Shown here: positions 11,401 through 23,400 of the stretch, in pieces | Position numbering within the stretch: position 1 is the stretch's first letter | Layout of the letters: each line of letters begins with the position of its first letter | Assembly: GCA_036768485.1 (NCBI GenBank) | Contig: JAVLUZ010000615.1 | Location: forward strand, 310,001-374,000 | Direction: 5' to 3' | Source: Mermis nigrescens | Taxonomy: Eukaryota; Nematoda; Enoplea; Mermithida; Mermithidae | Length of the DNA stretch: 64,000 nt | Notes under the pieces: model-generated | The model's input: only the letters and a program-made list of their open reading frames with translations | The model's database searches: none | Told to the model about the DNA's origin: nothing | Translations under genes and position numbers: made by a program

Positions 11401-14400
11401 CTAATATTATGCACAGGAAGATGGAGAAATCGCATGTCTTTGTCGTAAAATGCTCGAATTTTCGGCGCTTCTTGCCGGGTGTGAAGCATTGTACTCAATT
11501 TGACTCAAGCGCAACCAAAAAACGACAATTTTTATAGCACTTTTTTAAATAGTTCAAATTTTTTCATCTTAGTAGATAGAGCACGCCGAAAAATGTCAAA
11601 ATGTGGTTTTTGCGAGATATCCCGACAAGTTTTCCGAGATGTAGACCAATTTATGTTAGGTCCGTCTCCCCCACCTCCTAGCCGAATCCTGGATATGGGC
11701 CTGCCTATAATGAAGCATTTCTAACGCAAAAAATTATTTAAAGGGTACATATGCAATAGCTCATCTCTCACACCCCACTTTGTTCATATCGTCAAGGGTA
11801 AAATTTTCTGCAAAGAGTGAAGCAAATGAAGGTAAAAATGGATGGAATTTGAAAATCGTCTTCAAAGTGCTTGAAATTAATCAGAAATGTTAGCTTTTGA
11901 GGTCGTTTTAGACCGTATAAGCTCAATTTTGACCCCCATAACACAGATCGGCCACGCTATGCATTTATGGGGGCAAGCAACTTAAAATTACGCCAAAACT
12001 TAGCCGGTATAAAAAAACCAGCGCCAAAGATTCGGTTTTCTTACGGTTTTTTAAGGTGGAAGAGTATATGAGAATAGTAATTTATAAAAGCAGCGAAACG
12101 AAGACCTTTGGGTTCTAACGCGCTCGTGCTGCCGTCTTCTAATAATAAATAGCACGCATATTACGGGATACATCATACTATAGGAAAAAGCACACAAAAC
12201 AGTTGCTGACGTAAGTATGTAATGTGCAGTATATTGAATATTTACTCAACCTAATCCGTTCTGCTCTGAACCATTTTTTAAGAATCGAAGACGCTCTTGA
12301 ATCGACACATTTAAATGATTAAGATTTATAGCGCCAAAACTTTAATGTGCAGATAATCTTCAGACTTTCAAAACTTCGTGAGTTTAGGGCGATTTTTGGA
12401 GAGGTTAAAAATTGTAAGAATATTGTTATGTTCACAATAGAATATCTACAATATACAATCCTAAAAAAACTGGTTCTTTATAAACGATGTCAGTTTTCTA
12501 CACACTCGTACATAGACATTCTCCGTATTCGCATGTTCTTATCACCTTATGAAAAAATGAACTTATCATAGGAAAATCATTCGGAACAAGCGTCCTACTT
12601 GATAGTATGCATTTCTAAGTTTTTAAAGTAATGCTTTCATGCCAATTTTCAATTTAAAAGACCAAAAAAGGTCATGATGCAGTCATAATATCCGAATAAA
12701 AAGCACATTTTAAGTTTTTTTGTTGATTGAATAACAATTCTTGGTATTAACACCCTCTGACCGATTCTATGCTGATGTAAAAATTATTTACATAAAAATT
12801 CATGACAAAGCAGGTTTTAATTTCTGAAAATTCCGTAAAATATTGAAATTTACGATCTTAAAATTATTATAAGACGCAAAAGAGTCGCGGTATCAGGCTC
12901 TCATCCAGGATTCGGCCAAGGGGTATGGGGGGCGGACCCAACATAAATTGGTCTAGGTCTCTAAAAATTTGCCGGGATAGCTCGTAAAAACGCATTTGTC
13001 GACGTTTCTCGACATGCTCTATCCATCAAGAAAGTAAAGTTCAATCTTTTCAGAGAAATTTTTTTCTTACTTATAAGGCGTAAAAAGTACCGTTTTTTGG
13101 TCACGCTTGAGCCGAAATAATGAAAAATACTTCAAATCTGGCGCGAAGCGCCGAAAACTTGAAGATTTTACGTCGAAGACATGCGATCTTTCCATCTTTC
13201 TGTGCATTATCTTACCTTTTAAATTTTTTCAGGCAAGGGCATAGACCGCCCTCCCGCCTCCCTTAAATACGGCCCTTAGTACAGACGGTTTTAGGAGAGG
13301 GCACCAATAACAACAATCGGCTTCAATTCCTCTTAGAGCTGATCAATAATTAATTTCGCTGCATTCTATTCGATCAGGTCAACAGATTATATAAATTTCA
13401 TTTATATTTAATTTAGTACGAAAAAACGAAAATTTACGGGTCATTTGATTCCGGTCACTTATTCTCAGATGGACTGTAAGAATATTAAACAAATAACAAA
13501 TATGGTAATACTTCAAACCAAAACGCAGGTACTCAGCAGTTAAATTTCGTTTTTCACTGATTCCTTAAAAAGTAGGCAAACAAATACGCTAAATTTGAAT
13601 AATTTAAGTCGGCACAATTGTTTAAATTTTTGCTAAATAAACAGCCAAAGTCAAATTTTGCTATTTGAATTCGTCAATATTCTCAAGCAGGACATTTTAT
13701 GCTTCTTTACAACTGCCTAAATTGATTTTAGAAGAAAACACGGGGTTTTTACACGTAATTATTGAAATTTCACCCCGACCGGGACAAGCCCCTGCGCCCC
13801 GGTTCCAAACAGTTTTCTTAATAAAAAACCTAGAATTCTGTGGCGTCAAAGCCATTTTGCAGGGGAAGGGAAGAAGCCGTTATGGAGGAGGGGTAACAAA
13901 AATGGGTTTAAAGACTCTAAACCCTCAAGAACACGTATGGTATCGATATCATTTCTTGAACTTATTTTATTACATTTCCAACAACAAATTTTTCTGATAT
14001 CGATTAAGATAATTCACAAAATGAAAAACGTGATGGAATATTAAATTTTCTGTCAATCGAGATGAAAAAGTGGCGAAAAATAAATTGCTAGAACTTACGC
14101 AACGGGTACCCGACTACCCAGAATTCCATTTAAAATAAAGAAATGTATAGATAATGGAATATAAAGTAATAGATGCCAATGAAAACATTTTGTGTCGATA
14201 ATGCGAAATTTGCTAGGAATCGGATTGGCATCGGACGACTTCTTGTTTCTAAAGTTAAAGTTGAATCACAACATAGTATTTGGCATGATTCTTATGCCAT
14301 TGAAATTTATTTGAAAGTGATCATTACTTGCACACAGATGTATCATAGACATACATGTAACAGGTGGGATGGGGATTCCAACCACACCTGAGTAAGGAGA

Positions 14401-17400
14401 GGTATGCACCCCCCGAGAAACCAAAATACCCACCCAGAATTCAATTTTTAAAATTTTTTTTCGTTTTTCGCAATTTTTTATGCCAATAGATAGTGCTCAA
14501 TGAGAAACGTCGAAAAATGGTGTTTTTCGCCATACCACTACTTTTAAGGCCATTTTTTGACCTTTGAAAAATCTTGCACACACCCTAGAATTTTCTTGCT
14601 GCCCACGTATGATCCCAACCAAAAGTTGCTCGTCTTCCATTCCCCGAAGCCAGAAAAATTTTTGACCCCTCCTGATCTTTGAATTTTTCGGCACTTTCTG
14701 GTCAAAACTTGAGGTCATTTACCTCCAACGGAGGTCATTTACCTCCAACCCCTTAAAAAGCCGGGACTCCCCACATAAGATTTCGATCCATTACATGTAT
14801 GATCATCATAGGCGTTATTCGTCTTGATACAACTCAGAAGCATCATTGTTCGGATCCTGCCAGCTCAGACTAAATTAATTATTGATTCTCTCCTGATTTT
14901 GAAACTCCTTCCAGCCAGCTTTGCACTGTTGCATTAAATTTGTTACTTTGGTATTAATCCGTTCAGTGGTCTTACTTACTCATTACAGGATACATACAAA
15001 CCCGTATCTAGAAGAGGGGGGGTTAAATGGGAGAATCCCGCTGGAAAGTTTTTTCCAGAATTTTCATCAATGAAACTATATAGATTTTTGACGTTCCAAG
15101 CGTTAAAACGCTCAAATTTTCGGCCTTCGCGTCACTAATTCAGTCAAAATTACAATTTAATACATAACTGATCTAAATTTGTTTTTTTTCGATAACATTT
15201 TTTGCTAAATGAAATTTTCTGCATTTCTGACCTTCAGCATGACGCAAAATTGAACTCAAGAACATAAAAACGTCCAAATTTTCCGGCTTTGCTTATCTTC
15301 GGAAAACTGCAAAGATGAGCTTGACACAATAAAAATATCGGAAACTTTCCGGCTCAGCGCGCCAGATATGATTTCTATTGCTTATATTAAGAAAGATGCT
15401 AAATTCAGCTTAAAGGAAATAAGTAAAGTCAAAAATTTATTTTTTTAATAATAATAAATTTTTGTCTGTTCTCAAAAAGGCTGCTCAATCGAGTTAAAAT
15501 AGTAAAAATCCCACAACTCTTCTCTAATCAAATAATTTTGGTTTATTTTATCACCATAAGCTACAGTGTGATCCAAAAAACGTCGTTTAGCGCGTGAAAT
15601 AGCGTATAAACGATTTATGCATATCCTCAAAATTTAGATTATTCCCCCTGAGACAAAATACTGGATATGGGGTTGGATACATGTACGTATAAACCGTTTA
15701 TTTTTCGTTTCTTGTCAACTATTGTATAGAGGAGTTACAAAAAATCCATTCGAGTTTTAGATGAATTTTCGATAAACTAAATTCATATTAAGCTTTGAAC
15801 TTGGACGCTGTTCTCAAATCTGAAGCGAACTTGGCCAAAAAAATTAAGCATAAACCGGAACCACTCGTCGGCGTGGGGAAGGTGGTTTGGGGATGTGCAC
15901 ATCCCGAACGCCGTATATCCCCAGAATTCAAGTTTTGAAATTTTTCTAGTTTTTATCGCGATTTTTTGATGCTAATGGATAGTGCTAGATGAGAGACTAA
16001 TGGTGTTTTTTGCCATACCATTATTTTTTAACCTTCAAAAAATCTTGCACCCTTTACACTCTCCCCAGAATTTTGATGCTGCCCAGCTATGGCTGAGACC
16101 ATCAGCCGTCTCAGCTCAGAACTTTTTTTTGCACCTGAAGTCTAGGGAAATTTAGCATTTTCAGAAAATCGTAAAGACTTTGAATCATGATTTTTTTGGG
16201 TCAATTAAATCTTCAGATTGTTTTAATACTTGCCTTGCCAAGACTGTAATTGTTTATGTACACATTGAGATCTTTTCGATGACAAAAAACAATAAATATT
16301 TTCAAATATTTTGGGCACCGACATTTTCTGTACTGTGTGCTTTGAAAATGCCTAAAGGAAATTTTGTTAAAGGCAAAAACATGGAAATTTTTTGGTGCTT
16401 TGCGTCGATTGGGTAAGCCACTGTTATTCCTCCTCAAAGTCCAAGCATCAAGCTTAAAAACTTGAATTAGCGGACGATTCATATGAATTCATTGGTTTAC
16501 CTTTTTCTATTCAAACCCAAAACATGATTCGAATTCAGGATAATGAAAAGATATGAAAATAATTCGACGCCAGTTTGGTAATTTATCGTTTTGTTTGTTT
16601 AGGCAAGAATGACAACATTTTTTTGACGATACTGATGAATTTTGGTGAATAACTTGCCTGTTTTAGGCTGAGTTCAAAACCTAGATTCGGCCAATTTCCT
16701 CAAGATTTACACGTTACGATTCAACCTTGAAGTACCCTTTTACTAAGTCTTTCGGAGCTCTGCTCCGAGAGCTCGCTGAGGGATTCTCGAGCGCGCCAAC
16801 CCCAACCATCCCCGGTGGAGAAAAGAGGGTGTCACTTGGATTCTCAATTTATAAAAGGTCCTACCCGGCACCCGAATTACCCGAGTGATTAAAGGAGCAG
16901 GTATCCGGGTAGCGAAACTCGTAAAGTGTGCAGCACTAATAATCTCAGGATTTACTTAATTACAATCCGCCCAGTCCAGTTATACGTATGAAAATACGAG
17001 GCCGGTAAAGAAAAACCAGCTTCTTTTTAGATATTATTACTTTCGGTTACTTTAGCCGGGCACAAAAAGGGTTTTATCGCGCTCATGCTGCCGTCTTCTA
17101 CTGATACATGCACTGTTTTTTATTTTTGCACGGGAAAACGATTTTGAGGCTTGCACAAAGATTTTTGAAGCTATCTTTGTACAATGCACAAAGACTTTCT
17201 GGGTCAGAGTGATAATATTCTTACCGCTTTTTTGAGTATTCTTTAGCAAACTTTCAAAAAATTTTCGGCGATCGTAAAGTATAGGCAGCTTTTGACCGAT
17301 TTTCGACTGTACAAAAAGAAACGAAATTTTTGTACAAAGAAGAAGACAGTTGATACAAGCATATTCTACGAGACAGGGCCGTATTTAAGGGCGGATCGGG

Positions 17401-20400
17401 CAGCCGCCCCCCACCCCTTGATTGGAAAAACATTTTGAAAGGTAAGATAATGCGCGGAAAGATGTAAGAATTGCATACACTTTTTTTAGCCTTTTGAGCG
17501 GGGGGAAATTTTTTTAGGAAAGTCTGAATTTTATGACTTTATTAGATAAAGCATAACAAAAAACGTCCAAAAATGCGGTTTCTGCGAGCTATCCCGACGA
17601 AATTTCCGAGACATAGACGAATTTATGTTGGGTCCGCCCACTTGGCCAATCCTGGATACGCGCATACTACGAGATACGTAAGCATTGTAGCATACTAACA
17701 AGCAGTCTCGTATCCAAGGGGAAAGAGGGAAGAATTCCCCGTTAAATTATTTTCAGAACTTTCAGGTATAAATTATATAGGTTTTTGAAGTTCCCCAGCG
17801 TGAAAGTTCTCAAATTTTCGGCGCTTCGCGCCATTAATGCAATTAAAATTATTATTACATTTTAGAATCTTATTCGAGATAAAATTTTTCGCGAGATCAG
17901 ATCTATTACATTTCCTATTTTAAAAAGAGCAAAATTAAATACAAGAGCATAAAAACGTCTGAAAATTCTGGCACTGCGCGCTGGATTTATTGTTTGAGTA
18001 CACTTTTGCCTTCTAAACCGCTCAAAACCGCAGAAAGTTATTTTAGACATGGAGAATATGTGAAATTTTTGCGGCGCGCCGCACCAGATTATTCACTTTC
18101 TCAGTTGTTTTTGTTGACAAAACACGAAGATTGAGTACAACAACAAAAGTTAAGAAGGTGTTCAAGAATTGAATGATGGGAAATCAGTTATGCACACAGT
18201 TTGAACGATAGATTTAGTTTATATGATTATGAAATAGAGCGAATAATTGAAATTTCTTCTTCGCCATTGTACAGAGCTCGTCGAGAGATAAAATATTAGA
18301 AAATGCCTTTATTTTTGTCCTATGTCCAAATGTTTCTCGAGATATCCAGACTTCGAAGTTTGCGATCCCCCTTGAAATAAAATCCTGGATATGGGGTGGC
18401 AACAAGTGTATAACAAAAAATGGTCATGTTAGTAATATTAGAGCATATTTACTACGTTTTTACTTGTCTTGCTGATTTATAAGCTGGCAGATGTAATTCG
18501 ATCACTCGAAAAAAATATTAACTAAATGTGGGCCAGCGTATAAATCTGGCTCTACAAAAATCTCCCAAAGTTACCGAAAAATTTGGAACAATCCACCTGA
18601 TCTTAGACAGCTCTTCGCGCGTAATTTAATTCTGCAGACGAAACATAAACGTAAGGGTTTAACTATAAAGTGCAGTTATCGTTTAAGGGCCGTATGACAG
18701 TCCGCGGAAAAAGTTATTCTTGAGATAGGACATTTTGGCGCAGCCGTTTTGGCGCAGGACTGCTTTGGCGCGGCCGTTTTGGCGCAACTGTTTTCGTGTA
18801 ATTTGATGACAAAATTTTAATGTATGATTAAGACAAACATGGACAGTTTGTAAGGCGTTTTCTATAGACCTGTTCATTTTTTGCATCTTGGGCATGGTGA
18901 AAATTATGGGGTCTTTATACTCGAATTTTTTAAAGATAAAAATAAATAAAAAATTTGATAGACGGGTCAAAAACAATACTTTCCGATGGTTGTAATTAGA
19001 CGCTGGCTAACGTTAAATCCGGAAAATTGAAAAGAAATTGGAATTTCGATTTTTTTCAATTTTGATGCGACAAAAATGGGATTCTGGAGTCTGCAAAATG
19101 TTCTTCTGATTTTACTGGTGCGGAAAGCTTCCAGCTCATAGTGATTCGTATGCTTCGTGAATCAGAAACTGTAGTTTATAAAAGAAAAGCTCCTTTCAAC
19201 GTTTTGTTATGGTGATGCATTGGAGAGAAGCGTATAACTTGCTGCGAATTCTCCCATTTCCCTTCCATCATCGCTGATTTATTTTCTGCATACACGCAAA
19301 CATCTATATGTCTCTTCCATTCCAAAAGGCCCATTTTCGCTAATGTCTTATTACTGTATCATTTTTTCACTGCAGAAATGGCTTTATCAATTATGCTCTC
19401 GTAGCGGCTGGTTGCTTTATCTTGCTGATGTTTAATATAGCTTTGCTTCTTAACACGTGGCACATTTAACGAACTGCTGCAACAACCTAAAGCGTGAAAT
19501 ATTCTATTACAGTAATAAGTTGTAAAGCGAAAATGGACCGTTTGGAATTGAACAGACTATAGTCTTGCATTTCACTATGGAAAAATTCCGCAGAAACTTC
19601 TCATAATACCGAAAATGTGCTGCTTATTTTGCATGCTTCTAATATTCAATCGTTTAAATTAATACTCGGTGCCATGCATAAATGTACAGCTTGGGATATT
19701 CAGGATGTCAGGCTCAAAAAAGGCTTTTAAAAAGTGACTCTTTTGGGTTAAAAAGTTATGGGTGACGTCAAAAATCACTATTTTTTGACGTTTCGGACAA
19801 TGTTTGTTCTTTCCAAACATAAGAACATAAGAAAATTCTCGAGAAAAATTTGAAAAAATCGAGTAAATTGAACGAGATGTAGTCAAAAAATGTGTGTACG
19901 GCGCGCGCCGAAACTTTGACACTTTTAAGCCAAAACGAGCTGAAAACGCTTTAAAATGCACACTTCTTATAGTTTTTACGAATCGACAATTCTAGGGGGT
20001 CGCGCAGCCATTTTGCGGAGGTCAGTCAGTAGCTATTCTAAGTCAAAGGCCCCATGAACACGTAGCTACCGCCAAAACTTTGTCATTCCATCGGAAGAAA
20101 AACGGTCAAAAGTGTAAATAAACCCACTATCTGCAAACTTTACGCGTTCCCTTTTAGACACTATGCCATTTTAAGCGATTGTGACCCGCTTGACCCATCG
20201 TCCCGCTAGACCCACCATCCCGCTAGACCCACCGGCCCACTAGACCCACTTTTTCGTCCCGCTAGACCCACCGGAAGTCTCGCTAGACCCACCACGTGCA
20301 TAATGAGTTGTCCCACTAGACCCACCATTTTGCGACCGTCCCGCTAGTCCCACTGTCTCGGAAGACCCATCCGAAAAAATGAAGACATACATATTATGTA

Positions 20401-23400
20401 CATGTGAAATGAAAAGTAGTTAGACGCTTAAGTGAATTCTGCAAAATTTTTTGTAATCATTAACTTAAAAGCATGCTTGAGGTGTGTGACAGTCAATAAC
20501 AAGCGGTCAGTTTGTTTTCATGAATGTGCAATTGTATATAATTACCATAGGTACTTCATTCGAATATGACAAGTCGATATTTACATTAAAAATCAGCAAC
20601 TAATTAATAAGGATCAATAACTAATAGTTTATACGCATTGAAAATCAGCACTAATTAATAAGGATCAATAATTAATAGTTTATGCATTCATTAATTAGAA
20701 GTTGATTATTCAATTTGGTTTTAATTAATTAATTATAAGTTTAATTATTTAGGAGTCAATTAGGATTAATTAATTAAGAATTAAATTGATTAATAAAGAT
20801 TCAATTAATCAACACCTAATTGATGAATCAAGAGGCAAATTATTAGTAAATTAAATAATTAATTTTTACAAAATAACAAAGAGCACTTAATTAATTAAGA
20901 GTTACTTAATTAATTAATTTTCATCCTTAATTAGTCAAGACTATTTAATTAGTAAAAAAGATTAATCGAGGTCTTATTCCTATAATATGTAATTAATGAA
21001 AATAATTAATTAAGAGTAATTTATTACTTAATCTAACTTAATTTATCATATGAGTGCAATTGATTCAGATTACATTAATTAATTATTACAGAAATAGAGT
21101 TAATTAATCACGGAATTAAACGTTCAATTAATTATTTGATTTTAATTAATTACTTAACAGTAATTGATTCATTAATCAAGAGTCAGTTGAATAATTAAAT
21201 AAGACTTTAATTGATTGATCAGTTAATTAATCAATTTTAGTCGATTATTTTACGGTAATTAAATGATTATGACTTAGTTAATCAATTAAGTAGGAGTTTA
21301 TTTAATTGAGCAATGATTAATTTAATTTTGATTCATTAATGAGGTATTTAATTATTATGACGTACTTAATTAGTTAGGCTTAATAAATTAAATCTAATTA
21401 AAATTTTTAAAATCTGAAAATGATTAAAAAATTAATGCAACGAAGTTAAAAATTAATAAAAGAAAAATAAATCAAGGGATTTTAAAATAAATCAATAAGC
21501 ATTAACTACATACAGTCTGAGTCTTAAAAATAATCAAGACGCTTAAGTGAAAAACATTTTGCGATGGCTGGTTACTTACCATTGCCAAACACATGCACGC
21601 ACGCACGCACGTATCTTCTTTGCATGTTATAATTTGTAATGAACACAATTTCATGCAATAATATACACAATTTATTTATTTATTAATTAAATTAAATGTA
21701 GTTATTTTTTAATTAATTATTTATATATTTGACTAAACATATATACTTGAATGGATACACTTTGCAAGCGTTTCTGTTCTTGCTTATAAGCGTACTGGTG
21801 GGTCTTCCGAGACAGTGGGTCTAGCGGGACGGTCGCAGAGCGGTGGGTCTAGCGGGACACCTCATTATGCACGTGGTGGGTCTAGCGAGACGAAAAAGTG
21901 GGCCTAGTGGGACGGTGGGTCTAGCGGGACGGTGGGTCAAGCGAGACGGGACCCACCTGGGCGTGGGGGGGTTTGGGGGAGGTATGCACCCCCAGAAACC
22001 AAAATACCCCCCCCAGAATTCAATTTTTGAAAAATTTTTTTCGTTTTTTTCGCAATTTTTTGATGCCAATGGATAGTGCTTGATGAGAAACGTCGAAAAA
22101 TGGTGTTTTTATCGCCATACCACCATTTTTAAGGCCATTTTTCGACCTTCAAAAAAATCTTGCACCCCCCCCAGAATTTTCTTGCTGCCCACGTATGGAC
22201 GGGACCCTTTGTTGCGCCAAAACAGCCGCGCCAAAACGGCCGCGCCAAAGTGTTTCTGCGCCAAAATGTCCTTACGCCAAAACAGTTACGCCAAAACAGC
22301 TGCGCCAAAACGGCCGCGCCAAACGTCCCATTCCGTTGAAAATATACGACGTAAATACAAGCGTGTAGTGGCGCACGGGTAAAGTATGCATTGATGCATT
22401 GAGTTAATGGGACTGCCGAATATAACCAAATTAAATTCTTATAATTCGGTTCCATAAATGCGGCTTGCTTGCTTCTACGACAAACGAGAATGAAACATTG
22501 ACATTGAAACGAAAAAATTTATGATAGCTTGCGCATGGAAAAACTAATTCTCTGTGTAAGTAGATACTCATTTGCGAATCTTGCTGTCAAATTGTTGATT
22601 ATAGACACTGCCTACTGCATTAATTTTTTAAATCACTTCACTGGAGGTGTTATGTGTTGCACGATCGAAAAATCATAAGAAAAAATTGTTGTCAAGAGCG
22701 GGGCAAACGCGCAACTAGAAAATTTCCTGTATCTGTTTTGATCGTATTACAAACGAGAGCAACTATATTAAATTGCTAGATAAAGAGGAATCAATTACCT
22801 AACCAATCAAAAATTTTTTTAACACATTCTCATCTTTTAAAATGCATTAGAAACGATGTTTACTACTATTCCGCTGTCTTAACCTGCTATGACCAGGTAT
22901 AAAATGGCGGAATAAAAGCAACCGTTTTTATTCCCGAGATAACTTATTCCGCCTTCTATCATACCGCTTATTTTTATCCCGCCGTTTTATCCTGAGATTA
23001 GCGACTGGAACGGCGCTATTCCGCGTTCTGTCATGCTAACTCTATTCCTGGAATGACACAGTTTACTCCTCGTTCTGTGGTACCAAAATAATCTATTCTG
23101 TCCTTCCACTGTTTTATCCCGGAATAGCGCTATTTCGCGTTCTGTCATACCGCCCTAAAATATGTAACCATACCCAGGCGCGTAATCACGTTTTTTTCGT
23201 AGAACGGCAAAAATTACGATTGAGATTCACACCCGCGAACGCGGGCACGAGACATGCGCAGCATGGGAAATCTGGGGGAGGGGTTGAAATTTTAAAGAGT
23301 CAATGGCCTAAGAAAAATGGAGGATACGAGTCAAATGCATCGTTTTTCGGTGTTTCTGACGATGCACTATCGTTCTAGGGCATAAAACGTAATAAAATTT

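Larger units (their letters stand above)
14350..14801 (+). mobile_element. MITE-I interrupted by a MITE-A
   Basis: The left end CATACATGTAAC and the right end CCATTACATGTATG are inverted. The body matches 52,785-52,966 (a CCCCGAAGCCAGAAAAATTT block, then GACCCCTCC) on both sides of the nested element at 14,383-14,611. The flanks ATCATAGA and ATCATAGG (three bases further out) resemble a TSD. Confidence 0.7.

Noticed and set aside
8600..12215. R-N copies as tRNA-derived SINEs because of GGTTCTAA
   Set aside because: The supposed B box does not fit GGTTCGANTCC well, no A box lies at the right distance, and there is no tail.
13665..13997. A 110-codon open frame on the plus strand
   Set aside because: It crosses what looks like decayed MITE sequence (a CCCTCAAGAACACGTATGG end) and has no protein-like motif.
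16745..16785. GC-rich hairpin CGGAGC TCT GCTCCG as a terminator
   Set aside because: Intrinsic terminators are bacterial features, there is no U-tract, and the context is a eukaryotic intron.
21594..21613. ACGC microsatellite run and the CT-rich runs near 54,830 and 62,262
   Set aside because: They are ordinary short microsatellites with fewer than ten units and no further structure.
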